Of a stretch of DNA of 62,562 nucleotides, positions 43,906 through 52,066 are shown piece after piece. Source of the DNA: Fidelibacterota bacterium (GTDB lineage: Bacteria > Fidelibacterota > Marinisomatia > SCGC-AAA003-L08 > TS1B11). How positions within the stretch are numbered: position 1 is the stretch's first letter; the number at the start of each line of letters is the position of its first letter. The DNA lies in NCBI GenBank assembly GCA_004124295.1, contig SCKI01000007.1, forward strand, positions 61,388 through 123,949. Direction: 5' to 3'. The notes under the pieces were generated by a model, which saw only the letters and a list, made by a program, of their open reading frames with translations, was not told the origin of the DNA and did not search any database. The position numbers and the translations under genes were made by a program.

Positions 43906-43930
43906 GTGGGGGAAGAGGCCCTTCCCCCAC
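43906..43930 (+). other. Perfect 10-bp hairpin between two Gfo/Idh genes
   Basis: GTGGGGGAAG (43906-43915) and CTTCCCCCAC (43921-43930) pair perfectly around a 5-base loop. No T-run follows, and the next start codon is only 18 bases away, so it is unlikely to be a terminator. An RNA-processing or stabilising element within the operon, or a translation-controlling hairpin, is more plausible. Confidence 0.5.
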
Positions 43931-43948
43931 AGACAAGGGACAGCCGCC

Positions 43949-45358
43949 ATGTCTGACAAGAAAAGCCCCGCCCCGGACCCGGCCTCCGGGAACCCCGCTT
44001 CCAGGGACCCCGCTTCCCGGAGCAGCGAGCCCAGGATCATTGGCCGCAGCGAGTTCATCCGCACTTCCGCCACCGTTGTGGGTGGCCTGTTGCTGGTCCC
44101 CAAATCGCTGCCGGGGAGTCCCCGGACCGGACGGCCGGGCAACGATCTGAATATCGCGCTGTTGGGCACCGGCGCTCAGGGGCAGGTGCTGCTGAGCTCC
44201 ATCCTGAAAATACCCGCTGTCCGGGTTACGGCGGTCTGCGACATCTGGACGGCCTACAATCAGCGCCGGGTCAGCAGGCTGTTGCAGAAGTACGGGCACG
44301 AGCACCGCACTTATGAAGATTACCGGGAGATGCTGGCCAAAGAGAGCGATCTCGACGCCGTCATTATCGCGACGCCCGATTTCTGGCACGAGGCCCACAC
44401 GGTGGATGCGCTGGCAGCGGGGCTGGATGTCTACTGCGAGAAGGAGATGTCCAACACCCTCGAAGGGGCCCGGAACATGGCCCGGGCGGCCAAAAAAGCG
44501 GGCCGTCTGCTGCAGATCGGCCATCAACGCCGGAGCAATCCCCGCTATCAGCACTGCTACGAAAAGCTGATCCGGGATGCGGGCCTGTTTGGCCGCTTCA
44601 CCACCGTCAACGGGCAGTGGAACCGCTCCGTGCAGCCCGACCTGGGCTGGCCCAAAAAGGCGGTCATCGACAAGGCGGTGCTGAAGAAATACGGCTACGA
44701 TGACATGCATCAGTTCCGCAACTGGCGCTGGTTCAAGGGGCTGGGGGGCGGCCCGGTGGTCGATCTGGGATCGCACCAGATTGACATCTACAACTGGTTC
44801 CTCGATGCCCCGCCCAGCAGCGTTTCGGCCGTCGGGGGCACCGATTATTATGAACCCAGGACCCACCAGTGGTACGACAATGTGCAGGCCTTGTATGAAT
44901 ACAAAACCGCCCAGGGAACGGTGCGGGCCTTCTACCAGGTGATCACCACCAACCGTAACGGCGGCTATTTCGAAATCTTTATGGGTGACCAGGGCACGCT
45001 GGAGATATCCGAATCGGCGGGGCGCGGCTCCCTCTACCGGGAGGACCATGCGCCGCTTTGGGACCACTGGGTGAAGAAAGGCTATCTCAAATCACCGCAG
45101 GAGGAAGCCACCCCTGCCGGTGCGATCCTCGATGTCCGCGAGACCCTCGCGCCGGCGGCCTACAGCCTGCCGTTTGAGATGACTGAGCCGTACCATAAGC
45201 CGCACCTGGAGAATTTCTTCGATGCCATTCGCGGCAAGGCCGAACTGAACTGTCCCGCCGAGATCGGCTACGAGACAGCCGTCACTGTGCTGAAAGCCAA
45301 CGATGCGGTCGCCAGCGGCCGGAATCTGGCCTTCAAGCCAGCGGATTTTCGCATTTGA
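43949..45358 (+). CDS. Exported Gfo/Idh/MocA-family oxidoreductase 2
   Basis: 469 residues. After a low-complexity Pro/Ala/Ser-rich lead comes a Tat-like segment (GRSEFIRTSATVVGGLLLV), then the Rossmann motif LNIALLGTGAQGQVL. The active-site triad position reads EKE (VYCEKEMSNT) in place of EKP, and the second domain carries GGGPVVDLGSHQIDIYNWF. Length and ending are normal for exported members. It differs clearly from the copies at 39747 and 42516, so the three probably oxidise different substrates or catalyse different steps. Its stop overlaps the TTG start of the cytochrome gene (TTGA), coupling dehydrogenase and cytochrome synthesis. Confidence 0.9.
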   Translation: MSDKKSPAPDPASGNPASRDPASRSSEPRIIGRSEFIRTSATVVGGLLLVPKSLPGSPRTGRPGNDLNIALLGTGAQGQVLLSSILKIPAVRVTAVCDIWTAYNQRRVSRLLQKYGHEHRTYEDYREMLAKESDLDAVIIATPDFWHEAHTVDALAAGLDVYCEKEMSNTLEGARNMARAAKKAGRLLQIGHQRRSNPRYQHCYEKLIRDAGLFGRFTTVNGQWNRSVQPDLGWPKKAVIDKAVLKKYGYDDMHQFRNWRWFKGLGGGPVVDLGSHQIDIYNWFLDAPPSSVSAVGGTDYYEPRTHQWYDNVQALYEYKTAQGTVRAFYQVITTNRNGGYFEIFMGDQGTLEISESAGRGSLYREDHAPLWDHWVKKGYLKSPQEEATPAGAILDVRETLAPAAYSLPFEMTEPYHKPHLENFFDAIRGKAELNCPAEIGYETAVTVLKANDAVASGRNLAFKPADFRI

Positions 45359-47307
45359 GGTCATCTCTGGCGCCGCGCCGGCCGTTTGCCAGCCTGCTGA
45401 TCCCCCTATTCCTGCTCGCCGGCAGCGGGACGCTCTCTGCCGCTGCCGATACGACCGATACCGTCCAGGCCATCCTCAGGTTGGGCGACCGCGGTCTCTC
45501 CGGCCGGAATTCGCCCATTCACCTGCTGGACCTCATCGATGCCCAGGGCGAGAAAATACTCCGCGACGATGCGCATCAGCTGCCCTTTTCCACCCGCCAG
45601 ACCTGCGCCCCCTGCCACGATTACAAACTTATCTCCGCCGGCTGGCACTTCAGCGGCGGTGGCCGGAGCGGCAGCGGCCGGAGCGGCAGTGGCCGGAGCG
45701 GCGGCGACCCGCTTATCGAACCGGGCCGCAGCGGCCAACCGTGGATCTATGCCGATTCCACCCTCGGCCTGCAGGTGCCGCTGGGTTACAGGCAGTGGAG
45801 CGGCCTCTTCCGCCCGGCTGAGATCGGCCTTTCGCGCTGGGACTTTATCAAGAAATTCGGCGGCCTTACGGCGGGCGGCTGGGGCGAAGGGGAGCAGGTT
45901 GACCCGGTCGGCTACAGCGACGCTTGGTTCACATCGGGGGAGCCCGAAGCAAACTGCATGGCTTGCCACGACCGTTCCTTTAAACAGGACCGGGCCGAAT
46001 TCCACAGCCAGATGAGCAAGGGCAACTATGCCTGGGCCGCCACCGCCGCCAGCGGCCTGGCCCATGTCACCGGTTCCATCGAGAACCTGCCCCCGCTGTA
46101 TGATCCCTACCTGCCCCGGCCCGTTGACGATGCGCAGCAGAAGCCGCCGCAGGTAGCCTACCATGAGAATGTATTCGATGCCCGCAACAAGGTGCTCCTC
46201 GATCTGACCCGGCATATCGCCAACGAGCGCTGCTACGCCTGCCACTCCACCCTGTATGCGGCGCCTGCCGAGGAGAGGTTTGCGCCCCTGGAGGCCGATA
46301 TCCATCTCAGCGCCGGCATGCAGTGCGTCGATTGCCACACCAACGGCCTCAATCACCTGATCAGCCGGGGCTACGAAGGGGAGCCTGCCGTGGATCCGGC
46401 CGCCAGCTGCCGGGGATGCCATATCGGGGCCGGTGAGTCTTCGCCGGGAGGCAACTTTGGCGCTCCCAATCCCGGCCATGCCGGGATGCCGGCCACCCAT
46501 CTGGAGCGGCTCAGCTGCACGACTTGCCATTCCGGTCCCCTGCCCGGTGATGACCTCTACCGGGTCAAGACCTCCCAGACCCATGCCCTCGGCAGCCATG
46601 CGGCAGACCCCTCAGCTGAGGCGCTGCCCGCCGTCCGGGGACCGCTGTTTGCCCCGGGCCACGATGGCAAAATTACTCCGCAGTACGCCGTCTGGCCGGC
46701 CTACTGGGGAGTGCTGGAGGGGCCGGCCATCACCCCCGTTGCCCTGGAGCAGTTGATCGAAATCCGGGCCCTGCTGGCCGGGGCCGATACGACCCTCGAC
46801 AGCCGCCGCTGGCCTGCCGATAGCGCCGATGTGATCCTGGCGCTGCAAGCCATGGATACGTTGCTGGTCCAACCCGGCGAACCGGTCTATGTGGCCGGCG
46901 GACTGCTGACCCGGTTGGCAGCCGGTGGCGGGATAATCGCCCGGGAGCACGAGGCCGGCCAGCCCTACACCTGGCCCCTGGCCCATGCCGTCCGGCCTGC
47001 CCGGCAATCATTGGGTTCCGGCGGCTGCCGCGACTGCCACGCCGGCGCAGCGCCCTTTCTCTATGGGAATGTGCAGGCGGCGGCGGTGGGTTACCCCGCG
47101 CAGGGCGCCACCGGCATCCAGGCCCGGACCATCGGCATCGGCGGCCTGTTTTCCTTTGCGCTGAACGGGGCCATCCTGCTGCGGCCCGTGTTCAAACTGC
47201 TGCTCATTTTGGGATCGCTCCTGCTGGCGGTGGTGCTGTTCAAGCTGCTGTCCCGGCTCCTCGACCGCTTTCTGGCTCGCTTGTCTGCCGGCCGGGACGA
47301 GGGCTGA
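45355..47307 (+). CDS. Heptaheme cytochrome c with C-terminal membrane anchor
   Basis: 650-residue exported protein. A signal peptide (PFASLLIPLFLLAGSGTLSA) is followed by seven CxxCH heme-binding motifs: CAPCH (about residue 84), CMACH (201), CYACH (293), CVDCH (324), CRGCH (352), CTTCH (388) and CRDCH (558). A hydrophobic helix near the C-terminus (about 610-635) anchors it in the inner membrane. It should carry electrons in the periplasm. A Gly/Arg/Ser tandem repeat lies soon after the first heme. It starts with TTG inside the stop of a Gfo/Idh gene and is followed by a small membrane protein 6 bases later, so an electron route from the exported dehydrogenases is suggested but not shown. 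Confidence 0.9.
   Translation: MRSSLAPRRPFASLLIPLFLLAGSGTLSAAADTTDTVQAILRLGDRGLSGRNSPIHLLDLIDAQGEKILRDDAHQLPFSTRQTCAPCHDYKLISAGWHFSGGGRSGSGRSGSGRSGGDPLIEPGRSGQPWIYADSTLGLQVPLGYRQWSGLFRPAEIGLSRWDFIKKFGGLTAGGWGEGEQVDPVGYSDAWFTSGEPEANCMACHDRSFKQDRAEFHSQMSKGNYAWAATAASGLAHVTGSIENLPPLYDPYLPRPVDDAQQKPPQVAYHENVFDARNKVLLDLTRHIANERCYACHSTLYAAPAEERFAPLEADIHLSAGMQCVDCHTNGLNHLISRGYEGEPAVDPAASCRGCHIGAGESSPGGNFGAPNPGHAGMPATHLERLSCTTCHSGPLPGDDLYRVKTSQTHALGSHAADPSAEALPAVRGPLFAPGHDGKITPQYAVWPAYWGVLEGPAITPVALEQLIEIRALLAGADTTLDSRRWPADSADVILALQAMDTLLVQPGEPVYVAGGLLTRLAAGGGIIAREHEAGQPYTWPLAHAVRPARQSLGSGGCRDCHAGAAPFLYGNVQAAAVGYPAQGATGIQARTIGIGGLFSFALNGAILLRPVFKLLLILGSLLLAVVLFKLLSRLLDRFLARLSAGRDEG
45661..45705 (+). 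repeat. Three 15-bp tandem repeats inside the cytochrome gene
   Basis: GGCCGGAGCGGCAGC, GGCCGGAGCGGCAGT and GGCCGGAGCGGCGGC follow one another without gaps, encoding Gly-Arg-Ser-Gly-Ser-type units. The unit is a multiple of three, so copy-number change would lengthen or shorten a flexible linker without breaking the frame. Confidence 0.85.
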
Positions 47308-47313
47308 CCGGCC

Positions 47314-47886
47314 ATGTTCCTCACTTGGGTGATAGCCCTGCTTGGCCTGCTGGCAAGCCTGGCACTCGCCTATCTCCTGCGGCAGCCGGGGGCCGGGGTG
47401 GAGATATCCCCGGCTGGCCGGTATGCTGCGCTGGACCGGTCGGCGATGGAATGGGTGGAGCGTCTCGCGGTGATCCTGGGACTGACGGGCTTTCTGGCGT
47501 TGCCGCTGATCTCTCTGGGGCTCCGGGACGGGTTAATCCTGCTGCATACGGCCCTGGGCGGCCTGCTGATTGTGGCCCTGCTGCCGGTCGTCGTCCTGCG
47601 GGCCGGAAGGATGGGACTGAATCCGGGGCCACCCCAACGCCAGGGGGTTGACGGAACGGTCCAGCCGGACGAGCCCTGGGAGCGGGCTGCTTTCTGGGGC
47701 ATGACCGCTTCGGCCCTAGTCATGACCGGGACCATCCTGGGGCTCCTTTCCGATGCCGTCTCACAGGCCGGGCAGGGCCTCACCATAGGCCTGCATATCC
47801 TGTCAGCCATTTTATTCCTGTTTGCGCTGGGCGTATTTGCTTGGAAGCGGACTGTCGGCAGCCGAAAATTGGGGCCGGCAGAGTAG
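47314..47886 (+). CDS. Small integral membrane protein, possible cytochrome b-like partner
   Basis: 190 residues with about five hydrophobic helices. Two helices carry a histidine in similar positions (LILLHTALGGLLIVALL and GLTIGLHILSAILFLFALGV), which could ligate heme b across the membrane as in cytochrome b561-like four-helix proteins. I could not assign it to a named family. It starts 6 bases after the multiheme cytochrome, so a quinone/heme membrane subunit for that cytochrome is a reasonable but unproven guess. Confidence 0.7.
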   Translation: MFLTWVIALLGLLASLALAYLLRQPGAGVEISPAGRYAALDRSAMEWVERLAVILGLTGFLALPLISLGLRDGLILLHTALGGLLIVALLPVVVLRAGRMGLNPGPPQRQGVDGTVQPDEPWERAAFWGMTASALVMTGTILGLLSDAVSQAGQGLTIGLHILSAILFLFALGVFAWKRTVGSRKLGPAE

Positions 47887-47922
47887 AGGCCAATGACCAA
47901 TGACGGGATACCAGGTGATAGA

Positions 47923-48603
47923 ATGAAAATAATCCTTATTCGCCCCGCCTTCGGACTGGCGGCGGTGGCGCTCATGTTTTACGGATTATCGGCCGGGCCG
48001 CAGGAGAAAATGGTGCCGATCCAGATTGAACTGCCCAAACCGATGTTCATCGGCACACCGGCGAATCTCCGGGTACCCAATCTGGAAAAGCCGCTGGGCA
48101 AACCACGGCCGCCGTTCCTGGCCCCTGAGGGCACCCTGAACCTGGCCCTGGGCAAGCCGGTTACCAGCACCGACGACTACCCCATCATCGGGGAATTGGA
48201 AATGATTACCGATGGCGACAAGGACGCCGCGGACGGCAGCTATGTGGAGCTGGGGCCGTTTCTGCAGCACGTCACGATCGATCTGGGCCAGCCCAGCGAA
48301 ATATTTGCGCTGGTGGTGTGGCATTTCCACAAGCAGCCCCTGGTCTATTTTGACTTCGTTATCCAGATCGCCGGCGATCCCGATTTCACCCAACATGCCG
48401 TCGTGATTTACAACAACGATTACGACGACACCGCGCAGCTCGGCGCCGGCACCGATAATAACTATGTGGAGACCGCCGAAGGCAGATTGGTGGATGCCAA
48501 GGGGCATATCGGGCGCTACGTCCGCCTCTACAGCAACGGCAACACCAGCAATGACCTGAACCACTATATTGAAGTGGAAATCTACGGCCGACCTGCGGAG
48601 TAA
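47923..48603 (+). CDS. Exported discoidin (F5/8 type C)-like protein
   Basis: 226 residues with a signal peptide (MKIILIRPAFGLAAVALMFYGLSA). The middle and end (NLALGKPVTSTDDYPIIGELEM-like opening, YVELGPFLQHVTIDLGQPSEI, FDFVIQIAGDPDFT, GRYVRLYSNGN, HYIEVEIYG) follow the beta-sandwich pattern of F5/8 type C/discoidin domains, which bind glycans or protein surfaces. ATG 47923 is preferred over 47893 because AGGTGA lies just upstream and the signal peptide begins there. Its stop overlaps the next start (TAATG). Confidence 0.8.
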   Translation: MKIILIRPAFGLAAVALMFYGLSAGPQEKMVPIQIELPKPMFIGTPANLRVPNLEKPLGKPRPPFLAPEGTLNLALGKPVTSTDDYPIIGELEMITDGDKDAADGSYVELGPFLQHVTIDLGQPSEIFALVVWHFHKQPLVYFDFVIQIAGDPDFTQHAVVIYNNDYDDTAQLGAGTDNNYVETAEGRLVDAKGHIGRYVRLYSNGNTSNDLNHYIEVEIYGRPAE

Positions 48604-50213
48604 TGGACCGGCGCAGGCGCTTCACCCTGCTGATTTCGATATTTGCCCTGGCTGCGGTGGCCATCAGGGTCCCCGCCCTTAACAGCAAACCACTGCATAC
48701 CGATGAGGCGGTCCACGCCTTTAAGACCGGCCAACTGCTGGCCGGCGAACCGTTCCGTTACAATCCCGCCGACTACCACGGGCCACTGCTCCATTACGGC
48801 GGCTGGCTCTCTGCCCGCCTGCACGGGGTGGACCGGTTCGCGGACCTGGAGGCCAGCCAGCTGCGCATCGTCACAGCCCTTTTCGGGGGCCTGATGCTGC
48901 TCTGGCTGCTGGCCCTCTCTCCCCTTGTCTCCCGGCCCGGACTCACCCTGTCCGCGGCCCTGATGCTGCTCTCGCCAGCCCTGGTCTACTACAGCCGATA
49001 CTTCATCATGGAGGTGCTGCTGGTCTGCTTTTACCTGGGCTTCATGGTGTCGGTGATGCGCTACCTGGCGCGGCCGGATACCAAATGGATGGCCGCCAGC
49101 GCGGTCTGCCTGGGGTTGATGTTTGCCGCCAAGGAGACAGCCCTGATATTCCTGGCCGCCGCCGGTCTGGGGTTGGCCCTGACTGCCGGGCTGCCCGCTG
49201 CCAGGCGTCAGATTCTGGCGCAGTGGCGCAGCTCATTCCCACCGTGGCATAGTGGCGCCTTTGGGGCGATTCTGCTGGCCGTCTTTATCCTGCTGATCTC
49301 CGGATTCGGTACCGATTGGGGGAATGTCCTGCGCTATGTGCAAGGCTATGGCGGTTACCTTGAGCGCGGTCTGGACACATCCGTCCACAGGCAGCCGTGG
49401 ACCTACTATGGCAAACTGCTGCTCTACTCGCACTGGGCCGGGGGGCCGCTCTGGAGCGAGGGCTTGATTGTGCTGCTGGCCCTGGGTGGCGCCGTGCGCA
49501 TTTTCAGGCCGACGGATGGCGCGGACAATGGGCGCCGCCAAGCCGGCCGATTTCTGGCCTGGAGCACCTTGGGTGGGCTGGTCATCCTCTCCCTGGTGCC
49601 CTACAAAACCCCCTGGAATGTGCTGGCGATCCTGGCCGGGGCCATCCTGCTGGCCGGTTATGGGACCCAGGCGCTGCTGGAGCTGCTGGGGCAGACACGC
49701 TGGCGAATGGCCGTGGCCGGTCTCATCGGCGCGGCTCTGCTGCACCTGGGCTGGCAGGCCGCCGCTGCCTCCGGGCGCTATGCCGCCAGTCCGTTGAATC
49801 CCTATGTGTACGGGCACACCTCGGAAGAGCTCGCCAGCCTCACCGATGCGCTGCACCGGGCGGCGGCCGTCACGCCGGAAGGGTTCGATCTGCCGCTGCA
49901 GATCGTGGCCCCGCAGGACGACTACTGGCCCCTGCCCTGGGACCTGCGGAAGTTCACCCAAGTCTACTGGTGGTCCGCCATCGACACGAGCGTGCCGCCC
50001 GCGCCGGTCATCGTGGCCCACATGACGGCGGCCAACCAGGAGCAGCAGGAGGCTGCCATCGCCGCCTATGTCTACCAGGGCCGGCCCGCCGGCGAGCGCA
50101 GCGTATACATGACCCTTTTCGGGGAGCCGGTGGCGCTCCGGCCCGGCGTCTTTCTGGTCACCTATATGGCCAAGGATCTCCATGACCGGCTGGCCGAGGC
50201 GGCCGGGAATTGA
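48603..50213 (+). CDS. Polytopic membrane glycosyltransferase, TIGR03663/Agl23 type
   Basis: 536 residues with about 10-11 hydrophobic helices and a soluble C-terminal tail. The first extracytoplasmic loop has KPLHTDEAVHAFKTGQLL and YNPADYHGPLLHYGGWL, signatures of the TIGR03663 family (Agl23-like), which belongs to the large class that transfers sugars from polyprenyl phosphates on the outer face of the membrane. It is translationally coupled at both ends: TAATG with the discoidin-like gene, and TTGA with the GH13 lipoprotein. The acceptor is unknown; modification of an exported protein or glycan encoded nearby is possible. Confidence 0.85.
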   Translation: MDRRRRFTLLISIFALAAVAIRVPALNSKPLHTDEAVHAFKTGQLLAGEPFRYNPADYHGPLLHYGGWLSARLHGVDRFADLEASQLRIVTALFGGLMLLWLLALSPLVSRPGLTLSAALMLLSPALVYYSRYFIMEVLLVCFYLGFMVSVMRYLARPDTKWMAASAVCLGLMFAAKETALIFLAAAGLGLALTAGLPAARRQILAQWRSSFPPWHSGAFGAILLAVFILLISGFGTDWGNVLRYVQGYGGYLERGLDTSVHRQPWTYYGKLLLYSHWAGGPLWSEGLIVLLALGGAVRIFRPTDGADNGRRQAGRFLAWSTLGGLVILSLVPYKTPWNVLAILAGAILLAGYGTQALLELLGQTRWRMAVAGLIGAALLHLGWQAAAASGRYAASPLNPYVYGHTSEELASLTDALHRAAAVTPEGFDLPLQIVAPQDDYWPLPWDLRKFTQVYWWSAIDTSVPPAPVIVAHMTAANQEQQEAAIAAYVYQGRPAGERSVYMTLFGEPVALRPGVFLVTYMAKDLHDRLAEAAGN

Positions 50214-52024
50214 AACGCCACGGCATGAATAAATACGCTCCACCAGTGCTCATTGCCGCCACGATTATGGCGCTGGGTGGCTGTAACCCGGCCCCGGCCC
50301 CGGACCTGACCCTCAATTGGGCGGCGGATGCGGTCTGGTACCAGATATTCCCGGAGCGGTTCCGCAACGGTGATCCGGGCAACGATCCCACCAGTGCCCT
50401 GGACGCACCGCAGCCGATCCCCGGCTGGCAGGTGCATCCCTGGGGCGCCGATTTTTACCGCCGCCAGCCCTGGGAGGAGACGGTAAAGCCCGATGACTTC
50501 TACTGGATGCATCTCTTCCGGCGCTACGGCGGCGACCTGCAGGGGATTATCGATAAGCTCGATTACCTGGCCGGCCTGGGCATCAACGCCCTTTATCTCA
50601 ATCCCATTTTTAATGCCGATTCGCACCACAAGTACGACGCCAGCACCCATATCCACATTGATTACCATTTCGGCCCCGATCCGCAAGGGGACCGGGCCCT
50701 GGTGGCCCAGGCCAACGAGACCGGCGATCCGGCCACCTGGGTCTGGACCCAGGCCGACAGGCTGTTCCTGGAACTGCTGCAGCAGGCCCATGCGCGGGGC
50801 ATGCGCGTCATCACCGATGGGGTCTTCAATCATGTGGGCCGCAGCCATTTCGCCTTCCAGGATGTGCTGAAGAACCAGCAGGATTCCCCCTACGCCGACT
50901 GGTTCGAGATCATCCGCTGGGACGATCCCGCTACCGCCGAGGACGAGTTTGAGTACAGTGGCTGGTGGGGGCACCTGAGCCTGCCGGAGTTCAACGAGGA
51001 GGATGGCACGGTCGTGGATGGTCCCCGGCAGTACATTTTCAATGCCACCGCGCGCTGGATGGACCCGGACGGCGACGGCGACCCGTCCGACGGCATCGAT
51101 GGCTGGCGTCTCGACACGGTGCCCGATATGGGGGTCAGGTGGTGGCGGGAGTGGCACGCCTTTGTCCGCTCCGTCAATCCCCAGGTCTTCACCATTGCGG
51201 AGATCTGGTACACCGGCCCGGACATGGTGGCCGGCGACCTTTTCACCACCACCATGAATTACCCCTTTGCCATGGCGGTGATCGATTTTGTGGCCAACCG
51301 GAATGAGAAGCCGCTGCCCAGCGAGTTCGACCGCCGGCTGGCCGAAACCCGCAGCGCCTACGGCCATGACATCTCCCTGCGGCTGCAGAACCTTATCGAC
51401 AGCCACGATACGGACCGGCTCGCGTCGATGATCATCAACCCGGACCGGGAGTACAATCGGGAAGCCCGCACAGACCAGGGCGCCGGTACCTACGATATAC
51501 GCAAGCCCAACGCCGGGGAGCTGCAACGCATGAAACTGGCCGTGGCGCTGCAGATGACCTACCTGGGCGCGCCGATGATTTACTATGGCGATGAAGTGGG
51601 TATGTGGGGGGAAAACGATCCCGGCTGCCGCAAGCCGATGCTGTGGGATGACATTGCCTATGAGGACGAGAGCGGCCATCCCCAGGGCCTGGAGCGGCAA
51701 CCTGACAGCGTGGCCCCCAACGGCGACATGCTGGAATTCTACCGCTCCGCCATCGGCCTGCGCCACGCCAATGTGGCCCTGCGGCGCGGACAGTACCGGA
51801 CCATTCTGACAGACGATGACCGGGAATTGCTGGCCTTCGAACGCTGGACCGGGGACCAGAAGATCACGGTGGTGGTGAACAACGCCGACCGGGCCGGGCC
51901 GGTTTCCCTGGCCGGCATGGGAAGTTGGAAGCAGCTCTTTGTGGCTGGCTCGGCGGAGCGGACAGGCGCTGGGACCTACCGGTTGGGCGCCCGGTCGCTG
52001 GCCGTTTTCGAGGTGCCCCGCTAA
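50210..52024 (+). CDS. GH13 alpha-amylase-type lipoprotein
   Basis: 604 residues. The signal peptide ends with lipobox ALGGC, so the enzyme is membrane-anchored outside the cytoplasm. GH13 barrel motifs: AVWYQIFPERFRNGD, GGDLQGIIDKLDYLAGLGIN, GVFNHVG, nucleophile Asp in GIDGWRLDTV, acid/base Glu in FTIAEIWY, third Asp in DSHDTDRL, and PMIYYGDEVGMWGENDPGCR. The last resembles neopullulanase/cyclomaltodextrinase-type enzymes. It would cut alpha-glucans before uptake. TTG 50210 overlaps the previous stop; ATG 50225 (MNKYAPPVLIAATIMALGGC) is an equally good start and gives a more usual signal peptide. Confidence 0.93.
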   Translation: MKRHGMNKYAPPVLIAATIMALGGCNPAPAPDLTLNWAADAVWYQIFPERFRNGDPGNDPTSALDAPQPIPGWQVHPWGADFYRRQPWEETVKPDDFYWMHLFRRYGGDLQGIIDKLDYLAGLGINALYLNPIFNADSHHKYDASTHIHIDYHFGPDPQGDRALVAQANETGDPATWVWTQADRLFLELLQQAHARGMRVITDGVFNHVGRSHFAFQDVLKNQQDSPYADWFEIIRWDDPATAEDEFEYSGWWGHLSLPEFNEEDGTVVDGPRQYIFNATARWMDPDGDGDPSDGIDGWRLDTVPDMGVRWWREWHAFVRSVNPQVFTIAEIWYTGPDMVAGDLFTTTMNYPFAMAVIDFVANRNEKPLPSEFDRRLAETRSAYGHDISLRLQNLIDSHDTDRLASMIINPDREYNREARTDQGAGTYDIRKPNAGELQRMKLAVALQMTYLGAPMIYYGDEVGMWGENDPGCRKPMLWDDIAYEDESGHPQGLERQPDSVAPNGDMLEFYRSAIGLRHANVALRRGQYRTILTDDDRELLAFERWTGDQKITVVVNNADRAGPVSLAGMGSWKQLFVAGSAERTGAGTYRLGARSLAVFEVPR

Positions 52025-52066
52025 TGGGCCACGGCATTTCCCCACAGTGACCTCGGGGTAAACAGA

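Noticed and set aside
45355..52024. ApbE flavinylation target in the cytochrome, membrane or discoidin-like proteins
   Set aside because: I looked for the short SGAT/SGAS-x-T-type FMN-attachment motif in these proteins and found no convincing one.
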